The position numbers were made by a program, and so were the translations under genes. From assembly GCA_000827205.1 (NCBI GenBank), contig KN832555.1, forward strand, positions 2,054,179 through 2,118,178: a DNA stretch of 64,000 nt. The letters run 5' to 3'. The stretch is from Plicaturopsis crispa FD-325 SS-3. Its lineage: Eukaryota > Basidiomycota > Agaricomycetes > Amylocorticiales > Amylocorticiaceae. The notes beneath the pieces are model-generated. The model was not told where the DNA came from, ran no database searches, and saw only the letters and a program-made list of their open reading frames with translations. Numbering within the stretch: the stretch's first letter is position 1; the number at the start of each line of letters is the position of its first letter. Below, one piece after another: positions 1 to 10,886 of this stretch.

Positions 1-759
1 TAGATAAGAAATCGAAGGAACGCTAGCGTGCTTGAATCATCTGAGACTATGCCCGCCGCCCGGTGATCAAGCCTAAGTGTTTTACAAGGTATTTCTGTAG
101 CTCTTGCACCGTTGCACCCCAGGTCCTTCACTCGCAAGAATAACCCCCCGTGGTGTATTTTTCGAGTACAACTTGAGAGTTGTAATACTGTTATTTCGAG
201 CTCTGTACAGTGTGTAGCAGTACCATATAACCTGTTCGTCGTACTCCGACCATTATTAGGGGGATATTGCCCATTAATGGCTATCACAGTAACGGTGTGA
301 CCTGATGGGGGGTGTCTCTTACGCAGTGCACCAGACGTTGTAGGGGGTGTTGGGTTGTGAGTTTTCGAACTCCGCCAACTCCTCCGACAGCGGCTGGATC
401 CGAGACTAAGGAGGACAGTGCTTAGGTCGGTGGTATTATAGAAAAAGAAGTTCTTGGCAGTCTTAAAATGGTATACAAAAAACGTGGTCAGAATATTTAG
501 CCTCCGAGCGATACGAGTGGCTGGTTTTAGGAGCCTGCATGAGGAGCAGCCACGCCGACGCGACCCCACCCAGCTCCGGAGCCAATTCCCTTTGCGGCGG
601 CTGACTTCTACTTATCATGTTTGAACTGGCCTGCTGTTTCCGGTTCTAATCCTTTTCTCTTCTTATCCACCTGCTGGTCCGTCGTCTGCACGAGCTCGAC
701 GCCCACCAAGTTTCCGCCATTCGCTAAGTATCTCGGGTCGCCGCCGCGCACAGGTCGAC
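1..759. other. Upstream intergenic stretch
   Basis: I recognise no gene here. A short ORF at 112-300 has no recognisable features and low coding character. The last 150 bases are probably promoter and 5' leader of the plus-strand membrane-protein gene that starts at 760. Confidence 0.4.
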
Positions 760-3553
760 ATGGTCCGGACGTCGCGCTCGCCGATGCGTAGCTTTCTCTT
801 ATGCCTATGCTGCGTTTTTTCTCTGCTTTTCGTCTCTGTCCACGCCCAGTCCTCTTCACAAACCGCTTCAGCAACTTCGTCTTCGCAGAGCGTCTCCCTC
901 GTTCTCACCACGAGCTCCGTCTTGACCACCAGCGTTAGCCGATCCGGTAACAGGGCAGCCACCGTTACCACTGCGGTCCCCACTGTCTTTAACGCAACCG
1001 TCACGCCAACCCCGACATCGTCAGCGTCAGCCAGCTCCTCTGCATCTGCAACCGCTGCACCGATAGTCCTCGAGACTAAGCTAGACCCAGGCTTCGGCGT
1101 CCTGGGTGCCATACTCATCATCACCGGCTTGCCCAGCGCCTTTTGGGGCCACAAGAATCGATGGTGAGTTTAATGTTTTATCTACTACGAACGTAATGGA
1201 CCTAATGTCCTTGTATAGGACATCGTTTTTCTTGATCGGGTTCTACACGCTTTCCCTGGTCTGCATCGTCCTGATCCTCAAGTTCGGCGTTCTTACGGCA
1301 GTGAATCTGCCCAGCGAGACGCTGAGAGGCCTGTTCGTTCTGGCGTCTGTGGTAGCTGGCATTGCAGGTGGTGCCATAACGATCTTCTTCTGGAAGAGCA
1401 CCAAATATTTCATCGGGGCGTGGGGCGGCTTCGCCTTTGCCCTTTGGATACAATGCTTCAGAGACGGTGGTTTGATTAGAACCATCGGACTTCGATGGAT
1501 CATGTACATGGGTACGTTCTCCAAATGACCCGCCTCAAATACGCTGGCTAACGAAATTTCTGTAGCCCTTGCTCTTGTGGGATTTGTAATGTGTACCATT
1601 CCCAAGATACACTATCATGTCCTCCTTGTGTCCACTGCATTCGTCGGCGCATCCTCATTCATGCTTGGTATCGACTGTTTCACGACCGCGGGATTGAAAG
1701 AGGTGTGTGGTGCCGTTTGCATGCATGTGATATACCAATTGACATAATTTCAGTTTTACATTTGGAATATTGGCTTCACGGCCCTCTTTCCCAAATACAC
1801 CAACAACGGCATCCAGTTCCCCGTTTCGCAAGTCATTGAAATTGAACTCGGTCTTCTTGGCGCAGTCGCTCTTGCGGGTGTCGCTGTTCAGCTCCGTGTT
1901 CTCTCGGTGCTGCAGCGGAAACTGCAGGAAATCCAGCAAGAGCAGAAGAAGCGCGATGCAGAGGCCGAAGTCGATGCTGCTGAGGCGTTCGCGGGCGTCC
2001 TGCGCGAGCGCGAGCAGTGGGAACGTGAGCACCCGACCCTTGGCATGCACGACCGCACGCACAGCGGCTACTCCAACACACCGCTCCTGAAGGGCGACTA
2101 CGCAGATTCGCCGCTCTCGACGCCCGGGCTGCATGACGAGAAGCAGTCTATGACCATGGTCAATGGTGACGGGCGCCAGAGGACGCGGTCGGGCGTCTCT
2201 GATTTCTTTGCTGCACCCGCTCCCGAGGACGACCGGCGAGCCTCTCGATCGGCCGGAGGTGCACTGCCTCCCCTCAATCTCGGCCTCGGTATCACGGAAG
2301 ATGTCCCGCGCAGTTTCATTGCGGAGGACACGAATAAGAAGCCTACGGAGCAAAGCAAAGAGGACCTTCTCCTAGAGATTCAGAACATCCGCAAGTCGAT
2401 CGACGCTCTCAAGTCGGACACGGCATCGATATCGTCGGGCACACACTCACGCCTGCCGTCGTTCTCCTCGAAACGCACTCTCAGCCAGGATCTGAGCACC
2501 ATCATGAAGCCCGCCCACCTGCGTCCTCCTAGAGAGACTGATCCCCGGGCCCGCGTACACTCCATGGAGCTAAATGCATTGACCCACTCGACACCTCCTA
2601 TGGGCGCGTCCATTGGCCGCCCCATCAGCGCACCGCTGCGTGACGATAACTGGGACGAATACATTCGTGACCGCAAATTGTTGCAGCCGCCATCGGGCGT
2701 TACCCCGCCGATAGGAACGTCACCATCACCAATTGGCGTCGCAGACCGAGTGCCAGTGCCGCAAGCTGTGGCCGAGGCTCTGGCTAACCGCAAGCGTCGT
2801 GAGAGTGCGCTCGAGCTAGGCGAGCTGGGTCGGGCCCGCACGTCGTCACCGATGCGCATCGACACGGAGAACGTCCAGTTGGCCGATCTAACGGCTAAAA
2901 CACGGAAGGCTCACGCTAGCCATCACTCGCCCGCTCAAAATCATTCCCCCGTAAACAACAACCCTTCTCCGGTCAATATCCTTCCCCCGCGTAGACCTGG
3001 AGCCCAGATCGCTGCGCCCGTCCCCCAACGGCCTAGTCACACCCGCACGCGCACTTTCGAAGAGCTTGCGGAGCGACATCGCGAGAAGATGCGCGACCTG
3101 CAGGCGCCGGTCACGCAAGCCGAGCGGGAAAATGCGGAGCTCGAGGCCGCGAAGGCGCGGTGGGAACGGTCTAAGGCGGCCGAAAAGCAGGCTGTGGCCA
3201 AACGGCAAGCAGACAAGGCCGCGCTGCTCGCGAAGGAGGAGAAGAAGCGCAAACCCGACGAGGCACGCGGACGCACGTCGCCGGCCATCGACGGCAAGAC
3301 CGTGCAACGGCGCTCTTTGAGCGTCGACAAGCTCGGTGCGCAGCCGTCTTCGAAGCGTATGTCGACGATGAAGGTCGAGGACTGGCAGCGAGAGCAGCAG
3401 GCTCCCCGCAGTCGTGCGCCGGCTTCTGGTCCCCAGCGTGACTCGCGCATCTTCAAGCCGGACAGGCCGACGGTGCCCTTCCCCGACAACGGACGACCTC
3501 CTCACGACCGACGCAGAAGTGGCGTGAGTGCGTTCCAGGACCCGCCGAGCTGA
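760..3553 (+). CDS. DUF4203 (TM7S3/TMEM198-like) membrane protein with long disordered tail
   Basis: Four exons (760-1163, 1219-1511, 1566-1702, 1754-3553) join in frame to about 877 residues. Residues 1-30 form a signal peptide ending near VHAQ, followed by a Ser/Thr-rich, probably O-glycosylated lumenal segment to about residue 110. Next comes a bundle of about seven hydrophobic helices to about residue 330, matching the DUF4203 membrane domain. The rest, about 540 residues, is a hydrophilic tail rich in Pro, Ser, Arg and Glu, with a charged coiled-coil-like stretch around residues 720-800. The start is the first ATG before the signal peptide. The family is known as a multi-pass membrane protein of uncertain function in fungi; a cytosolic tail carrying regulatory sites is inference. 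No close functional neighbour was seen. Confidence 0.88.
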
Positions 3554-3666
3554 ACTGCTCGATCTGTTCCTTGAACGGTACATAGTGCACTATGAAACCC
3601 GGGCTGCTGTTGAGTTTTTTCCTTTGTTGTTTTACTTGGACCTCGCTCTGTTTCTGTTTGCATTTC

Positions 3667-3672
3667 AATAAA
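3667..3672 (+). terminator. Candidate polyadenylation signal of the DUF4203 gene
   Basis: A canonical AATAAA lies 114 bases after the stop codon in a T-rich 3' region. Fungal signals are degenerate, so use of this hexamer is inference. Confidence 0.4.
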
Positions 3673-4160
3673 CTGGACTGCTTTACGCATATCGGCTACT
3701 TTGCATATTCACCGCCCCTCGCTCTGCTTTCCTTTCCCTTTACAAACCACGGACTTCATACCATACTCATTGATCTAATAACCACCACTAGCATGTCCTA
3801 AGAACATTTTCCGGTACACACGACCCCCTCATTCGTACATGATTTCTTGATGTCTTCTTACTGCATATGCGTGCCCCCTTACATTTGTACGTTCCATTTA
3901 TCCAAAGTGCTGTGTTGCTCTGAACCGTATCTTCCCTGCCTCCCTGCCCTCGACCTGCAAGCGTGAACGTCTCGAATTATCTTTCTAAAGTCCAGTAACG
4001 GCGAGACCAGCTATAGAGCAGCCTGGCAGAATCTCGTGGAGAAGATTTCCCCAAAGACTCAATCTAGCCGACCCAGCTGACCCCGCATTCACGAGATCGG
4101 AGTTCGAACAACGTTGCTTTCCCCAATACATCCCCAACCTGTCGTCGGGAGAAAATGTGG

Positions 4161-4168
4161 TATATAAA
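4161..4168 (+). promoter_or_regulatory. TATA box
   Basis: TATATAAA sits 65 bases before the ATG at 4226, the spacing expected for a TATA box with a short 5' leader. Confidence 0.6.
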
Positions 4169-4225
4169 TTCGAGCAGTCCAGTTCTGAACCGCCTTTCAA
4201 AAATATACATATCTCCCCTCACATC

Positions 4226-4997
4226 ATGTCGATTACCCGCTCAAAGTCAGAGCCGCATTCGCTCTTAACCGCCTTCCCGGCGCCCCCGTTGAAGCACACC
4301 GCGTCCCACGCCGACCTCGAGAGAAATCACTTCGGACGGGCGGCTACCCACCGCACCGTGTACGCTCGAAGCCCTGTGCATAGTCCTCGCGTCGAGAGGG
4401 AAGACCCATTCAACCTCGGGACGTTTTTCCCCGCCACCCCTCGAGTCTCGGACGAGGAAGAGCGATGGGATTGGCTGCGTCAGGAAGAGGGCATCGCAGA
4501 AGGGGCAGAAGAGGAAGACGCGGAAAATAGTCGCTCACAGTATTCTGGGAATGAGACGTCCCCCCCTCCAACGCCTGGCGCGGGGATTCTCGGCGAGCTC
4601 CAGGATGAGATGGCAAGAAAGGCCATAGAATGCGAAGACAAGTTGGGCGTGCTTTCCCTGGGTAAGTCAACGCTGGAACATCGACCAATGAAAGGGAGCT
4701 AATTGGCCGTGTCTGCCACCAGAAACTTTGTTCTCGATGCGGAATAGTCAGCCGCTCGCGGTGGACGACCGCCTATTCTCGCCGTACGCCGACGACGGCG
4801 CGGTCGACCACGATTCGCTGTACATGGCGCTCCGTGCACGGCGTCAGGCTGCCCAGATGAGCCTGGCCCAGACGGAGAATGCGGTACCACTGGGAGAGCT
4901 TTTCCTGCCGCCGAAGGAAAAGCTGGCAGATGAGAAGGAGCGCTGGGCGAGTTCTTTGTATCAGGATATCTGGAAAGCGATGGGTTTCGAACAATAA
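4226..4997 (+). CDS. Hypothetical Ser/Glu-rich protein
   Basis: Two exons (4226-4661 and 4723-4997) joined by a 61-nt GT-AG intron encode about 236 residues. I do not recognise a family. The first 50 residues are Ser/His/Arg-rich and begin MSITRSKSEPHS. Residues 80-115 are very acidic with many Glu. The C-terminal half ends in a helical-looking stretch with KEKLADEKERW and a terminal amphipathic segment. No membrane segment, signal peptide or zinc motif is visible. A TATA box lies 65 bases upstream and the intron keeps phase, so expression as a protein is likely. It probably is a cytosolic or nuclear basidiomycete-specific protein, but that is only inference from composition. Confidence 0.7.
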
Positions 4998-5149
4998 TTG
5001 GACAACGTACTGCATAGCTATGACTGTATATTTTGTGTGCTTCGACAACGCTACGAACATAGATTTCATTTCCAAAGACCAAGAGTCGGACACGAGGATC
5101 GTTGAGAAGATGAGATTAGGGGTCTCTGGGGTCCCTGTGGAACCCGTGG

Positions 5150-7765
5150 GTGAAAAATGCGCGTGTGTCTCTTCCGCCTCAACTCCCACGACAAGTCCCA
5201 GTTTTTCCCACAGCTGCTGTCCCGGTACTGGAAATTATGAGGACCGTCCATCCTTTCCAGACTTCAAACCTTCACCACCTCCAAATGCCAGATTCTGCGC
5301 TCGCAGACCCCCCGCCGCCAATGCCAGTGCAGGGCCCGCTGCAGCCCCCTTCAAACGGTACCAATACATCCAGACCGGACTCTCCAGCACAGGCTAGTCT
5401 AAATCTACTCGTGAACACTATCTATGCGTCTCTGTCTGCGGTACACTTACACAAAAATTCGGAACAGGTACACAGTGGTCAGGCGACTCCCCAGCAAGGG
5501 CCCAGCAGCAAGTCGACCACCCCCGCACCCCCTCCGACCGCTGGAACGCCCTCGGCGCTTTCCAATAATCCTGACCCGAATGCGTCGCTGCAATCAATTC
5601 TGGCGGCAAATCAGAACCACCCCCCACCTCCGGGAAATGGTCAAATGCCTGTTTGGAATGTTACCCAGCCTACCGCCATGCATGGCAACGGCGCACCAAT
5701 GCAAATGATCCAGCAGACCCTTGTGAGTATGCATTTCGCTTATTTATTTGCACGCGTCAAATAATTTACGACGCGGCTCTCGCGTATATCAGACTTCCAA
5801 GGGGAAGCGGAAGCTCGACGATACCGACCCAGAGGACCCGCACAATAAAATACGCCGCATAGTTCGCGACCACGTCTCGCAGGACCCGTCGCGCGTCGTG
5901 CCGATGACCACCGTGATATGTCTGCATGCGGCAGTTGCGCAAAAATCTTACGGTAGCGAAAAGCGCTTTCTTTGTCCGCCCCCCGTCGTGCACGTCGAGG
6001 GACCCGTGTGGCACATGCGGAGTCAACAATTATCCATGGCCATCGTATCCGAGACTGGTGAACGCGCTTTTGAGCAAAAGGCGCCGCTAGATAGCACCAT
6101 GACGGCTAACTTCAAGTTCCTGCACGTCGCCGGAACGGCCAAGGCCAAAAGCTTCCAGCTGTCGCTCGACATATCGGAACCTGCACCGAGCATGCTTACG
6201 CCAGAGGGTGCCGAGCCTCCCCCCGGTCGCGTCTGGGCGTCATTTGACTCCGCCCCGGTGACGATCATATCGAAACCCTCGAAAAAGACGGCTAAGACGC
6301 GTAACATCTCGTCGTGTATCCTCGCGGGCGGTCCCGTGTCACTGTTCAACCGCATCAACTCGCAGACTGTACGCACGAAATACATGACCATTGAGCATGC
6401 ACAACTGTGCGCGAGTAACGTCACCTGGTCCGCGTTTAATGTGAATGTGGTTCACCGTCCAACGGAGACGCCTCCACTCGGTGCGTAGCCACGTGAGGTC
6501 GGAGATCGTTAATTTACTCACCCCCACGGTCATTTCACTTATAGGTGGTCCTCAGCCTGTCACTTACGGCTGTGAAATTGTACTATCGGACTCGCTTTCG
6601 GGCATTTCGACCGCGCCACTCGTCATCCGCAAAGTCGATAAAGGCAGAGTGTCTGCCGACGATGGGGGTCCCGTCAGTCAAATGCAGAAAATTGCATTAC
6701 AGAGAGTGAACCCGGATGGATCTCGACATTATCTCTCTGCGGCAGGACCCATGCCTGGCGCCCCTGGTGTCGTCGCGCCCCCAGCTCCTGGCATGTCGTC
6801 ACAAGCGGGCACCCACGCTTTACTTTTCCAATCACCGCGTGTCCGCGATGAGGTTAAGGATGGCGTGCGCGTCATCTCTGACGAAGTTGACGACTATCTG
6901 TGCTGGACGATTGTTGGTATCTGCAAGTACCCTTCCTTTTTGTTTTGCTAGGATGAGCCCACTAATTTTACCCGCAGCTAAATTCCAATATACCTTTTTT
7001 GACGCGCTTAGCCGCAATAATACTATCCCTGACCTACCCATAACGCCATTCCCGACGCTCTTTACGACCCCGATGTATCGCCCGGCAAACAATACGGTCG
7101 AACTAACAGTCTCGAATTTCTTCTACGAAGATCCGAAGACGCACAATCAAGTCCCGCTCGAAGTCTATCTGGGCAATATTGGCCCCTTGCATCAACGAAT
7201 CTATCAAGCTCAACCTGTGGGCCCATTGACAAGTGTTTCGCCGTTCGTTCACTCGATACCTGGCGGCGAACAACCTATAGCCGGTGCTGGCCCTTCCGGA
7301 GACCAGCAGACAGGAGAATCGACCGCATCTGGGGTGGTGCAGGCGCAGCCTCGCTATGTCCCGTCAGGCCCATTGCACACCATCGTCATCGTCGATATGC
7401 CTCCGCTGTCGGAAGTCATCAAAGCGCTGGAGGAGGACGCACTGCCCTCAAATGGCGAGGCATCGAACAGCGGTCCCCATACACCCGACCCCTCTTCGCA
7501 GCCGCCGCAGAACGGCGCGGGTCCGCACAATCCGCCGTCGATAGCAGGTCGCAGTCTACCGCTCCTCTTCATCCGCGCGTCGGACGGCGTAGGGTACCAC
7601 TCTGGCCGCACCATCGCGTGTGAGAACGTGTTCCAGAGCTTAGATCTTGGGAGTATCGGGGGGAATCCTCCCAATCCCTCTGTGGATCCTAGCTGGCTGG
7701 CGGCCGCACAGGCCGCTGCCGCTGCCGATGGGGGTCTGCATGGATGGACATTGCGTGTGATGTAG
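5150..7765 (+). CDS. CSL family DNA-binding transcription factor (CBF1/Su(H)/LAG-1 type)
   Basis: Four exons (5150-5722, 5793-6480, 6545-6916, 6978-7765) give about 806 residues. A Pro/Gln/Asn-rich N-terminal 190 residues comes first. The CSL RHR-N domain follows, recognisable from CLHAAVAQKSYGSEKRFLCPPP near residue 230. The beta-trefoil domain includes ISKPSKKTAKTRN and ILAGGPVSLFNRINSQT. A C-terminal RHR-C-like part has KFQYTFFDALS and a fungal Pro/Gly-rich insertion. Family members bind GTG(A/G)GAA sites; fungi have CSL proteins but no Notch. Homologues in fission yeast (Cbf11, Cbf12) affect adhesion and cell-cycle genes. The start is uncertain: in-frame ATGs lie at 5150 and 5237. The third donor was chosen because only the GT at 6917 keeps frame into the conserved YTFFD block. 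Confidence 0.92.
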
Positions 7766-8371
7766 TAGGGGTTTTCTATTTTGGGTTTAGGTTTGCTGCT
7801 GTCCTTTTATATCGTCCATTCGCTGTGCGCACGCTTATTGCTTTTCACTGAACATACACGGTGTCCTCGTTTATCTCGCTGTACGGCCTGTGTTGTATAA
7901 CTAGCTGTTCCGTTCGTTTTTTTTGCTTACAACCAAAAAATACTCTGACTGTCGCGGATTGACTACTCTACCCTTTTGTACCAATATACTGTTATCGAGC
8001 GTCCCATTTTAGATTTTTATGTCGTGCTGCGGCGTTGTGAGCGGCAGAGATTGCAGTCGAAGAGATAGAACGGCAACGCATCCGACGCCGAGACACAGGA
8101 CTGGATAAGATGAATAGACGCGCCGCGCCTTTTCCATCCTACCACCAACGTGCTACTGGCTGCCTCCCCAAAGAATTGTTTCTCCTGCCCCTGTAAGCAT
8201 TTTTCATCAGCGGCTCATTCCAGATTTCGTGCGGATCGATAAAAGATAGCTGCTGCAAGTGCGGCAAACTCTATAACTCCCCTCTGCCTCCGCTCCAAGC
8301 GACGCCCTATATAAAGTCTGACCGCGAGCTCTTGTCCCCAGATCCTTCCTTCTACACAACCGTCGCCCAAC
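7766..8371. other. Intergenic stretch: CSL 3' UTR and pyruvate kinase promoter
   Basis: No gene is seen. The distal part is a strong-looking promoter: a TATA box at 8308, then a C/T-rich leader with CCTTCCTTCTACACAACC just before the pyruvate kinase ATG, a style common for highly expressed fungal glycolytic genes. Confidence 0.55.
8308..8315 (+). promoter_or_regulatory. TATA box of pyruvate kinase
   Basis: TATATAAA lies 64 bases before the ATG at 8372 and is followed by a pyrimidine-rich leader, a classic arrangement for a highly transcribed fungal glycolytic gene. Confidence 0.7.
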
Positions 8372-10540
8372 ATGCTCCCCACTGACGGTATCCGATCGCA
8401 GCTCGAGTGGTATTCCACCCTGAGCACCCAGAATGCGCCCCTTCCTACCGAGGAGACCAAGTTCTTCCGCAAGGTGCGTGCTTTTCGTCGTTGGGCGTGT
8501 TGATCTGTTCTGAGAGGTATTTTCCGATTCATAGACATCTATCATCGCGACCATCGGTGCGTTCATTGTCTGTGCATTTTCGTGATTGTGTCGTGCTCAA
8601 GGGTGTGGCGCAGGCCCGAAGACCAACACTGTCGAGAAGCTCGGAGAACTTGCCCGCGCTGGTGTCAACATCGGTGCGTCGCGCGTCAGCTCTGACTATA
8701 TGGGCATTCTAACGCGACCAAAATCTAGTTCGCATGAACTTTTCCCATGGAGAATACGCGTATCACCAAAGTGTTATCGACAACACGAGGAAGATGGTCT
8801 CCCGTAAGAGAGCAAGGCTTTGCGGATTTTGCGGTGTCTAACATCACTCGGCTGTAGAAAACCCTGGCGGGCGCCCTGTTGCCATCGCGCTGGACACCGT
8901 CAGTACATTGCGTCGACAGTCTATGGCACCGTACTGAAACGCGTCTCATCATTAGAAAGGACCAGAAATTCGTACGGGGTTGATGAAGGATGGCATCGAT
9001 GTTCGTGCTCTGATCTTTGGCATTGCATAGGCCTTCGTGACTTGACATGACTTTCTTTCAGATCAGTATCAAGGCTGGCCACGAGTTCATCATCTCTACT
9101 GAAAACAAATACAACGAGATTGGTGACGACAAAATCATCTGGGTAGACTATGTAAGTTCTTGCTCGCAAGAACATGCGGTCCACCTCTAACTCGGCTTCG
9201 TTCAATCTCTAGCCCAACCTTCCCAAGGTCACCGCGCCTGGAAAACTGATCTACGTCGACGACGGTATCCTTTCCCTGCTCGTTCTCGGTATCGATGGCC
9301 CCAATGTCCATGTCCGTGCTATCAACAACGGTGTTCTGTCCTCCCGCAAGGGCGTCAACCTTCCCAAAACCCCGGTAGACCTCCCCGCTCTCTCTGTCAA
9401 GGACAAGAAGGACCTCCAGTTCGGTGTCCAAAATGGCGTCGACATGGTGTTCGCGTCGTTTATCCGCCGTGGCCAGGACGTGAAGGACATCCGTGAAGTG
9501 CTCGGCCCCGATGGCGCGAACATCAAAATCATTGTCAAAATCGAGAACGAGCAGGGTGTGGAGAACTTCGACGAGATCCTCAAGGAGACCGATGGTGTCA
9601 TGGTCGCCCGTGGTGATCTCGGTATTGAGATCCCTGCCAGCCAGGTCTTCCTCGCACAAAAGATGATGATCGCCAAGTGCAACATCGCCGGAAAGCCCGT
9701 CATTGTCGCTACCCAGATGTTGGAGTCCATGACTGTGAGTGCTTATTTCTTCTTGTAGGGGTTCAATGTATTGACTTCAAAACAGTACAACCCCAGGCCG
9801 ACTCGTGCTGAGGTCAGCGATGTTGCCAACGCCGTTCTCGATGGTGCCGACTGTGTCATGTTGTCCGGAGAGACTGCCAAGGGCTCATATCCTATCCAGT
9901 CGGGTGAGTGCGGTGAATCGCGTAGCGTACACTAGAACTGATACATGTCGCTCCAATAGTCCTCATGATGGCTGAGACCTGTCTCCTTGCTGAGTCTGCG
10001 ATCTGCTACCCTCCCCTCTACGATTCTATCCGGGCGACTCAGGCTCGTCCTACCGGTACAACTGAGACCGTGGCTCTCGCCGCCGTTGCGGCCGCCAGCG
10101 AACAAAACGCAAGTGCCATCCTCGTGCTCTCCACGAGCGGCAACACTGCACGTCTTATCTCCAAGTACCGCCCCAACGTCCCCATCATCACAGGTTTGTT
10201 CCTTCGATGCCAGTCATTGTGCCTATTTGATTGACGCGTGCCCTCTACAGTGACGCGCAGCGCCCAGACATCTAGGCAGATCCACCTCCACCGTGGCTGC
10301 TATCCCTTCTGGTACTCGGAGCCAAGAGGCATCCAGGAGCACCAATGGCAGACGGACGTCGACAACCGCATCCGGTTCGGTCTGCGCAGCGCACTCGCAT
10401 TGAACCTGATCACGCCGGGCAGCACCATTGTCGCGGTCCAGGGATGGAAGGGCGGTCTCGGCCACACGAACACCCTCCGCATTCTGTCTGTCCCCACGGA
10501 CGACGCCGACCTCCAGCAGCAGCCTCTTGGAGCGTCGTAA
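8372..10540 (+). CDS. pyk1: Pyruvate kinase
   Basis: It catalyses the last step of glycolysis, phosphoenolpyruvate plus ADP to pyruvate plus ATP, in the cytosol. Eleven exons (8372-8473, 8535-8556, 8614-8673, 8729-8803, 8858-8898, 8956-9000, 9062-9151, 9213-9734, 9786-9903, 9960-10193, 10251-10540) sum to 532 residues, close to the usual fungal length. The family signatures are [15 protein letters not shown], the active-site segment [10 protein letters not shown] near residue 275, ATQMLESMT near 312, and MLSGETAKG near 347. The C-terminal allosteric domain is complete. Exon 2 is only 22 nt. The intron after [14 protein letters not shown] uses GTTCGT as donor. A TATA box and pyrimidine-rich leader suggest strong expression. 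The family assignment is certain; exon ends were read by hand. Confidence 0.97.
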
Positions 10541-10886
10541 AGGGGTCATTTCGAAAAGAAATTTGCTTACTACTATACGGTCTTTTGGTGTATGAATTAC
10601 CGCTTGCCTTGTGGGCAACAATATAGAGCTCGAGCGTATTGAGGAATACTTTTAGTGTTTACAGTTTAGCAGTGACTGCGGATGATTTTCTGGAGTCGAG
10701 ACGCGGGCGTTTCCCACGGCAGGAAAGAAAGATAGCCTGCGGTATTTGGCCAGCATTTCGCTGTCGTGTCTTTATCATTTTCCTTTTCGTTCGCTTTCCT
10801 GCGTTTCCGCCGTCGACAGCCTCCGCAGGCAAAGTCCGTTCTGTGCTGCGTACACGCCTTGCAGCAGCAGCAGCAAGCTAGGTGGA
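10541..10886. other. Intergenic stretch between pyruvate kinase and first glycosyltransferase
   Basis: No gene is seen. It should contain the pyruvate kinase 3' UTR and the glycosyltransferase promoter. A short CAG repeat lies just before the next ATG. Confidence 0.5.

Larger units (their letters stand above)
3554..4225. other. Intergenic stretch: 3' UTR and promoter
   Basis: No gene is seen. It holds the 3' untranslated region of the DUF4203 gene with an AATAAA at about 3667, and the TATA-containing promoter of the gene starting at 4226. Confidence 0.6.

Noticed and set aside
1655-2353. Long minus-strand frame of 232 codons opposite the DUF4203 gene
   Set aside because: It is antisense to a spliced gene with clear domain structure and shows no family features; high GC keeps antisense frames open.
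9135-9730. Minus-strand frames opposite pyruvate kinase
   Set aside because: They are mirror frames of a strongly conserved exon with biased codon use.
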